The position numbers and the translations under genes are program-made. A stretch of DNA of 64,000 nucleotides. Source: Desulfovermiculus halophilus DSM 18834. Its GTDB lineage: Bacteria; Desulfobacterota; Desulfovibrionia; Desulfovibrionales; Desulfothermaceae. The stretch covers positions 124,001 to 188,000 of the forward strand of contig NZ_JIAK01000005.1 in assembly GCF_000620765.1 (NCBI RefSeq). The letters are read 5' to 3'. This document shows positions 1 through 8,452 of this stretch, in pieces (the stretch's first letter is position 1; each line of letters opens with the position of its first letter). Below the pieces are notes generated by a model. The model saw only the letters and a program-made list of their open reading frames with translations, searched no databases and was not told where the DNA came from.

Positions 1-793
1 GATGGGCATTCAGCCGCAGGTCATTGTGCACTGTGAAGCTGCTGTTGATGGTCACAAAGCCTGATTGAAAGCACAGGGGGAGCTCAGGTGGACCCAAAAG
101 GGACAGGACCCGATCCGCCTGCAGTCCCTCGATCTGGGCGGTGCCCTGGATCTGGTCCTGATTCGCGGGGATTTCGGCAAAGAGGTGGAGGCTGTGGGCC
201 AGGTCCCCCCGGGTCTGCAGGTCCAGGGTGATTGTTTCCGCATGGGCCAGCCGGGCAAAAACCCGGGTAAAGATCACCTGTTTTCCCTGGGGGAAGGATA
301 GGCCCAGGGTTCCGGAAACGATGCCCAGCTCGGCACCCTGAGGCAGGGCAGAGGAAATCTTCTGAATGACGGCCTGCATTTTCTCCTGCCCGAGATCCTG
401 TTCTGGAGCGGAGATGTCCAGGTCAACCCTGGGGCCGGTGGCCACAGCTTCGGCAAGGCTCAGCCTGCCCAGGAGGAGGTGTTCAAAGCTGGGCCTGATT
501 TCCAATTCCTTGGCGGTGACCAGGCCGGCCCGGGGAAGGTGGATCTCAACCCCGCTGGCCCGGACCAGGGGCAAGGGGAAGAAGTCCAGCTCCATATCAG
601 CGGCTTGCACGGGAACGGGCAGGGAGTCTTGGATGCGAGCGAGGAGGGCTTGCTGGATGCGGGGACTGTTTTTAATCCCGATCTCAGCAGCCAGGAGGAC
701 GAAGCCCAGAGCGGAGGCGACACAGAGCACCGAGGCCCCAAGCCAGGCGACAATTCTGAACAGGAAGTGTTGCTGAAAGTGTGTCGTGTTCAT
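1..793 (-). CDS. AsmA-like envelope protein, C-terminus outside window
   Basis: An open frame on the minus strand starts with ATG at 793 and stays open through base 1, so 264 residues are visible and the rest lies off the left edge. The N-terminus (MNTTHFQQHFLFRIVAWLG) leads into one hydrophobic helix at about residues 12-34. It is followed by a periplasmic-looking beta-rich region of the AsmA/YhjG type (repeated 'L.L.L.RA.GVEIHLP' and 'FTVHNDLRLNAH'-like strands). AsmA-family proteins are inner-membrane-anchored and are thought to help lipid transport or outer-membrane assembly. It diverges from the M16 peptidase gene with about 200 bp between them. There is no strong Shine-Dalgarno site, and a GTG three codons upstream is an alternative start. 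The family call rests on overall character and is moderate. Confidence 0.6.
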   Translation of the reverse strand, partial: MNTTHFQQHFLFRIVAWLGASVLCVASALGFVLLAAEIGIKNSPRIQQALLARIQDSLPVPVQAADMELDFFPLPLVRASGVEIHLPRAGLVTAKELEIRPSFEHLLLGRLSLAEAVATGPRVDLDISAPEQDLGQEKMQAVIQKISSALPQGAELGIVSGTLGLSFPQGKQVIFTRVFARLAHAETITLDLQTRGDLAHSLHLFAEIPANQDQIQGTAQIEGLQADRVLSLLGPPELPLCFQSGFVTINSSFTVHNDLRLNAH

Positions 794-997
794 GGACCGC
801 ACGTCGGGTTGGGGGAAAAGAAGCAGGCTGTTTTGTCTATTCTAGGTGAGGAGAGCAGTGATGTCATCTCCTCTCTGGATATTTTCCAGGCTTGGTTTGA
901 CGAGGAATATGGTGTATGGGAAATCCTGAGCATCCAACGAAGGTGCCAGCGATCACGTCTTGACCCAGTTTTTTGCAAAGACCAAGGAAAGTCCGAT

Positions 998-2542
998 ATG
1001 AAGACAGCGTGGAAAGCATCTCTGTGGCAGTGTTGTCTGCTGTGTGTTGTGGGTATCCTGGCCTGCGCGTTTCAGGTCTGCGCAGCCGAAAACGACCTGC
1101 TGACCAGGATGGAGGGCAAGGTAAGCCGATTCACCCTGGACAACGGGCTGAGCTTTGTGGTCATCGAGCGCCATCAGGCCCCGGTGGCCAGCTTTGTGAC
1201 CATGGTCGACGTGGGTAGTGTGGATGAGCCGGCCGGACTGAGTGGTCTGGCCCATATGCTGGAGCATATGGCCTTTAAAGGCACTTCCAGGATCGGGACC
1301 ACGAATTGGGAGGCGGAAGAAGAGGTTTTGGACCAGCTGGAGCAGGCCTACCTAAGCTGGCGCAGGGCCCAAAAGTCCAATGACGCAGCCCAGGACACCG
1401 TGCAAGCCAGAAAGGAGAAGTTTGAACGCCTGCGGGAGAAAGCCAAGTCCTATGTCCAGCCCAACGAGTTCGCCTCCATTATTGAGGCCAATGGGGGCAC
1501 GGACCTGAACGCGGCCACTTCTTCGGAGTACACCATGTATTTCTGCAGCCTGCCGGCGAACAGGGCTGAGCTGTGGTTCAGCCTGGAGTCGGAACGCCTG
1601 CGGGACCCGGTGTGGCGGGAGTTCTTCACTGAAAAAGAGGTGGTTCTGGAAGAACGCCGGATGCGGGTTGACTCCAGCCCCATCGGGCGGATGATGGAAC
1701 GCCTGCTGGCAGCATCCTTTGTGGCCCACCCCTACCGGAACCCGGTCATCGGCTGGGAGTCCGAGATCAAGGCCGCCCTGCCCTCGGATCTGACCAGACT
1801 GTACGAAAAATACTACGTCCCGGAGAATATGGTCTGCGCGGTGGCCGGAGATGTAGACCCGGAGCAGATCCGGGCCTGGGCGGAGGAATACTTCGGCGCT
1901 CTGCCCACAGGGCCCAGGCCCCCGGAGGTCCAGACAAAGGAGCCTGAACGCCTGGGAACAAAGCAGCTAAAAATCTCCAGCCGGGCCCAGCCTGTCTTGG
2001 CCCGGACCTACTCCGGAGTGAGCCGCTTCCATCCCCAGGCCCCGGCTCTGGAGCTGGCCAGTGACATCCTCAGTCAGGGCCGGACCTCCCGCCTGTATAC
2101 CTCTCTGGTTCAGAAACAGGAGCTGGCCGCTCAGGTGGGGACCTTCTCCGGATATCCTGCAGATGTCGACCCCGGACTGTTTGTGCTCTTTGCCCTGCCC
2201 AATGCCGGGGTGTCTCTGGACGATCTGGCAGCGGGCATAGATGAGCAGCTGGCCCGCATGCGCACCACTGACGTCTCTGACCAGGAGCTTAAGAGGGTGA
2301 AAGGTAAGGCCCGGGCCCGGCTTCTGCGCAGCCTGGATTCCAATCTCGGGCTGGCCAGGAGCCTGGCCAAGGCCCAGCTCCTGGACGGGGACTGGCGGGA
2401 GGCCTTCCTGGCCCTCAGACGTCTGGAGGATGTTCAGCCCGGAGAGATCCGCAAGGCGGTGGGGACCCATTTGGATCCGGATACAAGGGTTGAGGTCCGC
2501 CTGGTGCAAAACAGCAAGCCACAAGGCAAAACGAAGAATTAA
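998..2542 (+). CDS. M16 family zinc metallopeptidase (catalytic member of pair)
   Basis: A 514-residue secreted peptidase. Residues 1-30 form a signal peptide ending near CAA. The inverted zinc motif HMLEH is at about 86-90, and the downstream glutamate region (EKEVVLEERRM) supplies the third zinc ligand, so this member should be active. Family knowledge: bacterial M16B enzymes degrade peptides in the periplasm and often work as a pair of one active and one inactive chain. The frame is open upstream to 479, but ATG 998 follows AAGGAAAG and gives the signal peptide, so it is the preferred start. The inactive partner begins 14 bp after the stop, implying one transcript. Confidence 0.9.
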   Translation: MKTAWKASLWQCCLLCVVGILACAFQVCAAENDLLTRMEGKVSRFTLDNGLSFVVIERHQAPVASFVTMVDVGSVDEPAGLSGLAHMLEHMAFKGTSRIGTTNWEAEEEVLDQLEQAYLSWRRAQKSNDAAQDTVQARKEKFERLREKAKSYVQPNEFASIIEANGGTDLNAATSSEYTMYFCSLPANRAELWFSLESERLRDPVWREFFTEKEVVLEERRMRVDSSPIGRMMERLLAASFVAHPYRNPVIGWESEIKAALPSDLTRLYEKYYVPENMVCAVAGDVDPEQIRAWAEEYFGALPTGPRPPEVQTKEPERLGTKQLKISSRAQPVLARTYSGVSRFHPQAPALELASDILSQGRTSRLYTSLVQKQELAAQVGTFSGYPADVDPGLFVLFALPNAGVSLDDLAAGIDEQLARMRTTDVSDQELKRVKGKARARLLRSLDSNLGLARSLAKAQLLDGDWREAFLALRRLEDVQPGEIRKAVGTHLDPDTRVEVRLVQNSKPQGKTKN

Positions 2543-2556
2543 GGGAAGGCTGTCCT

Positions 2557-3987
2557 ATGTCCAGATTTATGTTCGGGTTGCTCCTGGTCCTGGGGATGTG
2601 CTGTGTCGCTGCGCCGGGCTGGAGCGACGCCCCGCCGCATTATACTGAGCTGACCTTTCCGCAGCTTTCCGATTGGCCCCATGTGCAGCCGCAGACCTTT
2701 ACTCTGCCCAACAAGGCCCGGGTGGTGGTCATTGAGGATCATGAGCTGCCCCTGGTCCGGATCCAGGTCCTGGTCCGCTGTGGAGAGGCCCAGGTGCCGG
2801 AGGGACAGGAAGGTCTGGGAAAAGTGGCCGTCAAGGCCCTGCGCAGCGGGGGAAGCAGGTCCTACCCAGGGGAAGAGCTGAATGCCCTCCTGGAGAACAA
2901 GGCGGCCAAGCTCTCGGTTGATATGCGCTTTGCCTCCACCAAGATTTCTCTGGACCTTCTGCGCCGGGACCTGGACAGCCTGGTGCCGGTGCTGGGAGAC
3001 CTCCTGGCCCACCCCCGGTTTCCGGAGGACAAGATAGCATGGGCCAAAAAGCAGGTGCTGACCGAAATCGCCAGGCGAAACGACAATCAGCAGGAAGTGG
3101 CCTTTCGGGAGTTCAAGCGTCTGGTCTACGGTCCGGAGACCGTCTACGGCCGTCTGCCTGACCCAGAAACGGTTCAAGATGTGCGGAGGGATGATATCCG
3201 GGATCTGCATGCCCGGCACTTTACCGGGGCCAATATGCTCATCGGAGTGGTTGGGGATGTGCGGGCGGAGCGGGTCCAGACCATGCTGGCTGAGAGCATG
3301 AGCGCCGTTCCGGCCGGAAAACCTGTGCAGCTGGACTTTCCTCCTGTGGAAGCCTCCGGGGAGCCGAAGCAGCAGTTCATCCATATGCCCGGGGTGAATC
3401 AGGTGTCCATACTCATGGGCCATAAGGGTGGCCTGCGTCAAAGCAAGGACTATGCCGCCCTGCAGGTCATGAACGCAGTCCTCAGTCAGGGCTTTTCCAG
3501 CCGTCTGTTCCAGAACCTGCGGAGCCGGATGGGGCTGGCCTATTCCGTCTATGGGCGCTTCGGGAGCAAGTACTTTTATCCCGGGGTTTTCCTGGCCGGA
3601 CTGAAGACCCGGAGCGCGAATATGGTCCTGGCGACCAAGGCCTTGAAAAAAGAGATTGTCACCCTGCACAGGGACGGGGTCACCGGGGAGGAACTGCAGC
3701 GGGCCAAGGAGGAGTTCGTCAACTCCCTGGTCTTTCGTTACGAGACGCCCAAAGAGATCCTGGACCGCCAGCTGTACTATGCCTATCGGGACATGCCGGC
3801 GGACAGCTTTGAACGGTTGGTCGAGAACATCAGGGATGTCCGGGTCAAGGATGTGAACAGGGCAGCGGCCCGGCATCTGCACCCGGACCGGCTGCAGACG
3901 CTCATGGTCGGCAACCGGGATATGGTCCAGGATCAGCTGTCCGAGTTTCCAGAGATGAAGATCGTGGAGCTGGAAAAGGGAGACTGA
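2557..3987 (+). CDS. M16 family peptidase-like protein (non-catalytic partner)
   Basis: A 476-residue protein with a signal peptide (MSRFMFGLLLVLGMCCVAAPGWS). It aligns in layout with the preceding peptidase but has no HxxEH: the equivalent position reads GLGKVAVKALRSGG. It keeps the C-terminal Arg/Tyr substrate-binding region (SRLFQNLRSRMGLAYSVYG, about residues 310-328). In M16B heterodimers the chain lacking zinc ligands usually carries this R/Y pair, while the zinc-bearing chain lacks it. That fits here, because the upstream gene reads SRLYTSLVQKQELAAQVG at this spot. The two genes therefore look like a mutually dependent pair. Start ATG 2557 is preceded by AAGGGAAGG. Confidence 0.88.
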   Translation: MSRFMFGLLLVLGMCCVAAPGWSDAPPHYTELTFPQLSDWPHVQPQTFTLPNKARVVVIEDHELPLVRIQVLVRCGEAQVPEGQEGLGKVAVKALRSGGSRSYPGEELNALLENKAAKLSVDMRFASTKISLDLLRRDLDSLVPVLGDLLAHPRFPEDKIAWAKKQVLTEIARRNDNQQEVAFREFKRLVYGPETVYGRLPDPETVQDVRRDDIRDLHARHFTGANMLIGVVGDVRAERVQTMLAESMSAVPAGKPVQLDFPPVEASGEPKQQFIHMPGVNQVSILMGHKGGLRQSKDYAALQVMNAVLSQGFSSRLFQNLRSRMGLAYSVYGRFGSKYFYPGVFLAGLKTRSANMVLATKALKKEIVTLHRDGVTGEELQRAKEEFVNSLVFRYETPKEILDRQLYYAYRDMPADSFERLVENIRDVRVKDVNRAAARHLHPDRLQTLMVGNRDMVQDQLSEFPEMKIVELEKGD

Positions 3988-4011
3988 AGGAAAGTCCAAG
4001 CCGTGGAGTGG

Positions 4012-4035
4012 GCCGGGCTTGAGGCCAAGCCCGGC
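4012..4035 (+). terminator. hairpin after the M16 pair
   Basis: The 10-bp arms GCCGGGCTTG and CAAGCCCGGC pair perfectly around an AGGC loop, 24 bp after the M16 stop. Only a weak T-rich stretch (TCCTTTG) follows. Because it sits between convergent genes it may serve M16 (+) and rpe (-). Confidence 0.5.
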
Positions 4036-4059
4036 TCCTTTGCGCATCTTGGCGAACCC

Positions 4060-4734
4060 TTACGGCCTGCTCCCGGCCGCTTCCAGGAACTCACGCAGCC
4101 GCTGCGCGTAGGGCGGATGCTTGAAAAAGGCCGAGCCGGAGACCAGAATGTCCGCCCCGGCCCGAACCAGCTTTTGGGCATTGTCCAGGTTCACCCCGCC
4201 GTCTACCTGAATGCTGCAGCGACAGCCTCTGTCTGTGATCATCTGTTTCAGATCCGCGATCTTGTCCAGGGAAAAGGGAATGAACGACTGGCCGCCGAAT
4301 CCGGGGTTCACGCTCATGATCAGGACCATGTCCAGCTGGGGCAGGACGTAGTCCAGAACAGACAGGGGGGTGTGCGGGTTCAGGGCGAGCGCGCATTCGG
4401 CCCCCAGCTCCCTGATCCGGCTCAAGGTGCGTTCCAGGTGGACACAGGCTTCGGCATGGACGCAGACCAGATCCGCGCCGGCAAGGACAAACTCGTCCAC
4501 ATACCGATCCGGGTGGTCAATCATCAAATGCACGTCGAAGAACAGGCCGCTTTGACGGCGGCAGGCGGCTATGAACGGCGGTCCCAGGGTGATATTGGGC
4601 ACAAAGTGGCCATCCATGACGTCCCAGTGCGCCCAGCGCAGACCGGCCTGTTCCAGGGCGTGCAGCTCATCAGCCAGGCGGCTGAAGTCAGAGGAAAGCA
4701 AGGAGGGGGAGAGAATGAACGGCTCTGCGGGCAT
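4060..4734 (-). CDS. rpe: ribulose-phosphate 3-epimerase
   Basis: A 224-residue TIM-barrel enzyme that interconverts ribulose-5-phosphate and xylulose-5-phosphate in the pentose phosphate pathway. Recognisable motifs are ILSPSLLSSDF near the N-terminus, WDVMDGHFVPNITLGP and FDVHLMIDHPDRY (metal/active-site residues His and Asp), MSVNPGFGGQSFIP, and VDGGVNLDNA at the phosphate-binding end. The frame is open 12 codons further upstream, but ATG 4734 has GAGG six bases before it and matches the usual N-terminus. The gene diverges from tkt, which works on the product, across a 304-bp gap holding a dispersed repeat (R1). Confidence 0.96.
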   Translation of the reverse strand: MPAEPFILSPSLLSSDFSRLADELHALEQAGLRWAHWDVMDGHFVPNITLGPPFIAACRRQSGLFFDVHLMIDHPDRYVDEFVLAGADLVCVHAEACVHLERTLSRIRELGAECALALNPHTPLSVLDYVLPQLDMVLIMSVNPGFGGQSFIPFSLDKIADLKQMITDRGCRCSIQVDGGVNLDNAQKLVRAGADILVSGSAFFKHPPYAQRLREFLEAAGSRP

Positions 4735-4819
4735 GAATACCTCGATGAGAAAAGATTGACTCCAGATCAAAGTCCTTTTATGCGAAAGCGACGGGCCCTC
4801 TGGTGTTGCCCCGAGATTT

Positions 4820-4952
4820 TTGCAAATGGGTGCGAAATGTTCTTTATCCCGCCTATGGCCGGGCTCGCGCTATGTCCGCAAGCGGGAGTGTATTTCCCGC
4901 GCAGCTTCAGTGCAGCGCGCAAAAAGTAAGCAACTTTTTGCCCTCATTAATA
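4820..4952 (-). repeat. dispersed intergenic repeat R1, copy 1
   Basis: About 130 bp, matching the region 45619-45766 in reverse orientation. The shared order is ATTAATGAG, a 9-bp inverted repeat GCAAAAAGT/ACTTTTTGC, GCTGCACT, GCTGCGCGGGAAAT, TCCCGCTTGC, and CATTTCGCACCCATTTG. It is a chain of small hairpins and carries no ORF of its own. It fills much of the 304-bp rpe-tkt gap (4735-5038). Beyond it I see only a possible TATGCT-type -10 near 4996 and the tkt ribosome site. Confidence 0.75.
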
Positions 4953-5038
4953 ATGAACCAGAGGGAAGAACCGGCCCGTCGGCTGTGCGCTGGGTATGCT
5001 ATGCTGACTTTCTTTTGTCCGTCAAGCAAGGAGGAATC

Positions 5039-7036
5039 ATGCCGTCCCGCAGGGAACTCGCCAATGCTGTGCGCTTATTGAGTTTGGATGCCATCCAGAA
5101 GGCCAAATCCGGACATCCCGGAGCGCCCATGGGCATGGCCGATATCGCCGAGGTGCTCTGGAACGACTACCTGGTGCACAATCCGAGTGATCCGGCCTGG
5201 CCCAACAGGGACAGATTTGTTCTGTCCAACGGGCACGCCTCTATGCTCTTGTATGCCCTGCTGCATCTGAGCGGATACGATCTGGGCATAGAAGACATCA
5301 AGGCCTTCCGCAGCCTGCATTCCAGGACTCCCGGCCACCCGGAGCACGGGGTCACGCCAGGGGTGGAGACCACGACCGGGCCTCTGGGACAGGGGATGGC
5401 CAATGCAGTGGGAATGGCCATAGCTGAGCGGGTCTTGGCCGCCCAGTTCAACCGGGAAGGGTTTCCCCTGGTCGATCACCACACCTATGTGTTCCTCGGC
5501 GACGGATGCATGATGGAGGGTGTCTCCCACGAGGCCTGCTCCCTGGCCGGGACCTTGGGGCTGGGCAAGCTGATCGCGGTGTACGACGACAACGGGATCT
5601 CCATTGACGGCAACATTGCCTCCTGGTTCGGGGACGACACAGCCAAGCGGTTCGAGGCTTACGGCTGGCATGTGATCCCGGAGGTGGACGGCCACGACAG
5701 CCAGGCGGTGGTGCAGGCCCTGGACCAGGCCCGGGAGGTTCAGGACCGCCCCACCCTGATCTGCTGCCGGACCCAGATTGCCTATGGGTCCCCCGGTCTG
5801 GCCGGAAGCCACAAGGCCCACGGCGCCCCTCTGGGAGAGGAGGAAATCCAGGCCGTGCGCACAAAGCTCGGATGGGACCATCCAGCGTTCGTGGTTCCCG
5901 AGGCCATCGCCCAGGGCTGGGATGCCAGGGAGAGCGGGGCCAAAGCCCAGGCAGAATGGGAGGAGATGCTTGCCAGGTACGCTGCTGATTACCCCGAGCT
6001 GGCCGCGGAGTTCAAGCGGCGCATGGCCGGGGAGCTGCCTCCGGACTTTGCCCATCTGGCCTGGAAGGCGGTCAATGAGCTGCAGGCCAAGGCCCAGGTT
6101 ATGGCCACCAGAAAGGCGTCCAAGATGGCCCTGGAAGAGCTTGGTCCGCTGCTGCCGGAGCTTTTCGGCGGCTCTGCCGACCTCAGCGGGTCCAACCAGA
6201 CCGTGTGGTCCGGATCCCGCCCGGTGAGCAAGGAGGGGTGGGAAGGCAATTATCTGCACTACGGCGTGCGCGAGTTCGGGATGGCCGCAATCATGAACGG
6301 CATGGCCCTGCACGGGGGGCTGATCCCCTATGGGGGGACCTTCCTGGTCTTTTCCGACTATGCGCGCAATGCCATCCGCCTCTCGGCCCTGATGGGGATT
6401 CGGGCCATTCATGTTTTGTCCCACGACTCCATCGGCCTTGGCGAGGACGGCCCGACCCACCAGCCTGTGGAACATGCCTCTTCCCTGCGCTTGATGCCCA
6501 ATCTGCACGTCTGGCGGCCCTGCGACACTGTGGAGAGCGCTGTGGCCTGGGTTTCGGCCCTGTCCCGCCAGGGGCCGAGCGCCCTTTTGTTCTCCAGGCA
6601 GAGCACAAAGCATCAGGACCGGAGCCCGGAAACGGTTCAGGCCATCGCCAAAGGCGGCTACATCCTGTTTGAGCCGGACGCGTACCCCCAGGCCATCGTC
6701 ATAGCCACCGGATCCGAGGTTGAGCTGGCCGTGCAGGCGGCCGAACGGCTGGGACACCAGGGCCGGGCGGTGCGGGTGGTTTCCATGCCCTGTGCCGAGG
6801 TGTTTGCGGCCCAAAGCGAGGAATACAGGGAGAGCGTTCTGCCCACAGCGGTGCAGGCCAGATTGGCGGTGGAGGCCGGCAGCTCCGACTGGTGGGCCGC
6901 ATATGTGGGAACCCGGGGACGGGTCCTGGGGATTGACCGTTTTGGCGAGTCCGCCCCCGGACCGGATCTGTACGCCTATTTCGGATTGACCGCACAGCGG
7001 GTGGAAGAAGAGCTCATTGTCTTGCTCGGACAGTGA
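5039..7036 (+). CDS. tkt: transketolase
   Basis: A 665-residue thiamine-diphosphate enzyme that moves two-carbon units between sugar phosphates. Visible motifs are [18 protein letters not shown] (residues about 21-38), [14 protein letters not shown], the ThDP/metal motif [13 protein letters not shown]...[10 protein letters not shown], and in the Pyr domain [17 protein letters not shown] and [16 protein letters not shown]. The C-terminal domain is complete and ends in a GVDRFG-like [12 protein letters not shown]. The frame is open for 73 codons upstream, but ATG 5039 is the start: AAGGAGG lies five bases before it and the family N-terminus begins here. The upstream extension would translate repeat R1. 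Confidence 0.97.
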   Translation: MPSRRELANAVRLLSLDAIQKAKSGHPGAPMGMADIAEVLWNDYLVHNPSDPAWPNRDRFVLSNGHASMLLYALLHLSGYDLGIEDIKAFRSLHSRTPGHPEHGVTPGVETTTGPLGQGMANAVGMAIAERVLAAQFNREGFPLVDHHTYVFLGDGCMMEGVSHEACSLAGTLGLGKLIAVYDDNGISIDGNIASWFGDDTAKRFEAYGWHVIPEVDGHDSQAVVQALDQAREVQDRPTLICCRTQIAYGSPGLAGSHKAHGAPLGEEEIQAVRTKLGWDHPAFVVPEAIAQGWDARESGAKAQAEWEEMLARYAADYPELAAEFKRRMAGELPPDFAHLAWKAVNELQAKAQVMATRKASKMALEELGPLLPELFGGSADLSGSNQTVWSGSRPVSKEGWEGNYLHYGVREFGMAAIMNGMALHGGLIPYGGTFLVFSDYARNAIRLSALMGIRAIHVLSHDSIGLGEDGPTHQPVEHASSLRLMPNLHVWRPCDTVESAVAWVSALSRQGPSALLFSRQSTKHQDRSPETVQAIAKGGYILFEPDAYPQAIVIATGSEVELAVQAAERLGHQGRAVRVVSMPCAEVFAAQSEEYRESVLPTAVQARLAVEAGSSDWWAAYVGTRGRVLGIDRFGESAPGPDLYAYFGLTAQRVEEELIVLLGQ

Positions 7037-7065
7037 CAGTCCCCCAGTTGCAGTTCGTGCTGTCC

Positions 7066-7099
7066 TAGACGGTATGCCCAGACCTGGGCATACCGTCTA
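7066..7099. terminator. perfect 15-bp hairpin between convergent tkt and PFKFB genes
   Basis: TAGACGGTATGCCCA (7066-7080) and TGGGCATACCGTCTA (7085-7099) are perfect inverted arms around a GACC loop. It lies 30 bp past the tkt stop and about 65 bp from the stop of the opposing gene. Neither side has a T-run, so it may stop transcription without being a classic intrinsic terminator, or may protect 3' ends of both messages. Confidence 0.6.
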
Positions 7100-7164
7100 C
7101 AAGATCAGGTGGAGCGGTTCTCAATGGTCTTTGCCAGCCCCGGTGCAGGTCGTGGGCGTAGAGG

Positions 7165-8388
7165 CTAGCTGATCTTTTTCAGCTCAAAGAGCTTCTTCTG
7201 CTGCATGGAAACAATATGGTAATATTGGTTCTGGGGGACGTAGATGTAGGGAACGTCCTCAATCCGGCGGTAGAGGAAATGGGCCAGGATCATCCGGTTG
7301 ACCGCCCGGTGCCCGACAATAACGATATGATCCGCATTTCCGCTTAAGAACAGGGCCTTTTTCACCCCCCTGTCGATCCGGGTCCGCATGCTCACGTATC
7401 CCTCACCCTGGGGATAGACGTAGTTGTATTTGTCCATCATCCGTTCGTAATACACATGGGGCATCTGGGCCTTGATCTCCTCGTAGGTCATCTCCTCGCA
7501 GATACCGGCGTCAATCTCATTGAACTCCTCCAGCTGTACCAGGGTGCACCCGCAGGACTGATTGTCGCAGATCGGCTTGGCCGTCTGTCTGGTCCGCTGC
7601 TTCTGGCTGCAGAAGATATAGGGCAGAGGGACCGAACTGAACACGTCGCCCAGGCGGAAGGCCTGCTCCTGTCCCTTTTCGGTCAACGGGGCATCGCCCC
7701 CGATCCGCTCTATGAGATTGTCCGTGGTCTGCCCGTGCCGGACGAGGAAGAGGTTCTTTACGTAGTCGGTGACCAGCAGGTCCCGGAGCTGCTCAAAGTG
7801 AGGCAGGTGATCGGTGAGCCAGAATTTGAGGATCTTGTTGTGCAGGGAGTCCACCTGGATGTAGTTGGCTTCATTCTGGAAAGGGTCGGAGATATGTTGA
7901 TAATACCTGATCCGCTCCTTGAAGCTGGCCACCGCTTCCTGGTGCCCGAAGCGGCTGAACTCCGGCAGGCGGGCCTTCCTGTTGATGTTGGCCTCCAGGA
8001 TCTCCGGATCGTTGTTCACGGTCTCAATAAAGAGCACAGGGTGGTCAGTGAGCATGGAGAGGATGAGCTCCCGCCGTTTGCGGCTGACGTTTGTCGCATC
8101 CAGGATGGCCACTTCACCGCCCTGATCGATGAAGTGGGCAGCATTCTTGATGTTGGTGACCGCAATGTGCTCGCGCAGGGCCGAGCTCTGTTTGTTGTTT
8201 GGGTCGTAAAAGTCTGAGTTGGCGGTGTTTCGGTCGATGAGGCGGCGGCGGAGGTCCCCGTTGTTGAAAATCTCAGTGGCGATGCCGCTGGCCAGAAAGC
8301 TTTCCTTGATCCGGGCGGCGATGGTTGATTTTCCCCGGGCCGGCAGGCCGGTCATGACGATGTACAGCTTTTGAGGGGTGGTATGCAT
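7165..8388 (-). CDS. bifunctional 6-phosphofructo-2-kinase / fructose-2,6-bisphosphatase (PFKFB-like)
   Basis: A 407-residue protein with the two-domain plan of animal PFKFB enzymes, which make and destroy the regulator fructose-2,6-bisphosphate. The kinase half (about 1-205) has the Walker A GLPARGKS (14-21), FNNGDLRRR, AILDATNVSRKRR (94-106) and IETVNNDPEILEANI. The phosphatase half (about 212-407) has LVRHGQTTDN (His 218), RIGGDAPLTEKG, EIDAGICEEMTYEEI with the acid residue near 298, and IVGHRAVNRM (His 360). All expected catalytic residues appear present. ATG 8388 is chosen because the kinase fold starts at once. Its ribosome site is weak, and the frame stays open for 37 codons upstream. 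It follows a radical SAM gene by 64 bp on the same strand and faces tkt. Confidence 0.9.
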   Translation of the reverse strand: MHTTPQKLYIVMTGLPARGKSTIAARIKESFLASGIATEIFNNGDLRRRLIDRNTANSDFYDPNNKQSSALREHIAVTNIKNAAHFIDQGGEVAILDATNVSRKRRELILSMLTDHPVLFIETVNNDPEILEANINRKARLPEFSRFGHQEAVASFKERIRYYQHISDPFQNEANYIQVDSLHNKILKFWLTDHLPHFEQLRDLLVTDYVKNLFLVRHGQTTDNLIERIGGDAPLTEKGQEQAFRLGDVFSSVPLPYIFCSQKQRTRQTAKPICDNQSCGCTLVQLEEFNEIDAGICEEMTYEEIKAQMPHVYYERMMDKYNYVYPQGEGYVSMRTRIDRGVKKALFLSGNADHIVIVGHRAVNRMILAHFLYRRIEDVPYIYVPQNQYYHIVSMQQKKLFELKKIS

Positions 8389-8452
8389 AGGCGATGGTCC
8401 AGATGGCGGGCCTGCATTCCTGGAGGAAAGGCAGGTCCACACAGTAGTTATT

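Noticed and set aside
479-2542. A 687-residue version of the first M16 peptidase
   Set aside because: The upstream part is antisense to the AsmA-like gene, and a signal peptide begins at ATG 998.
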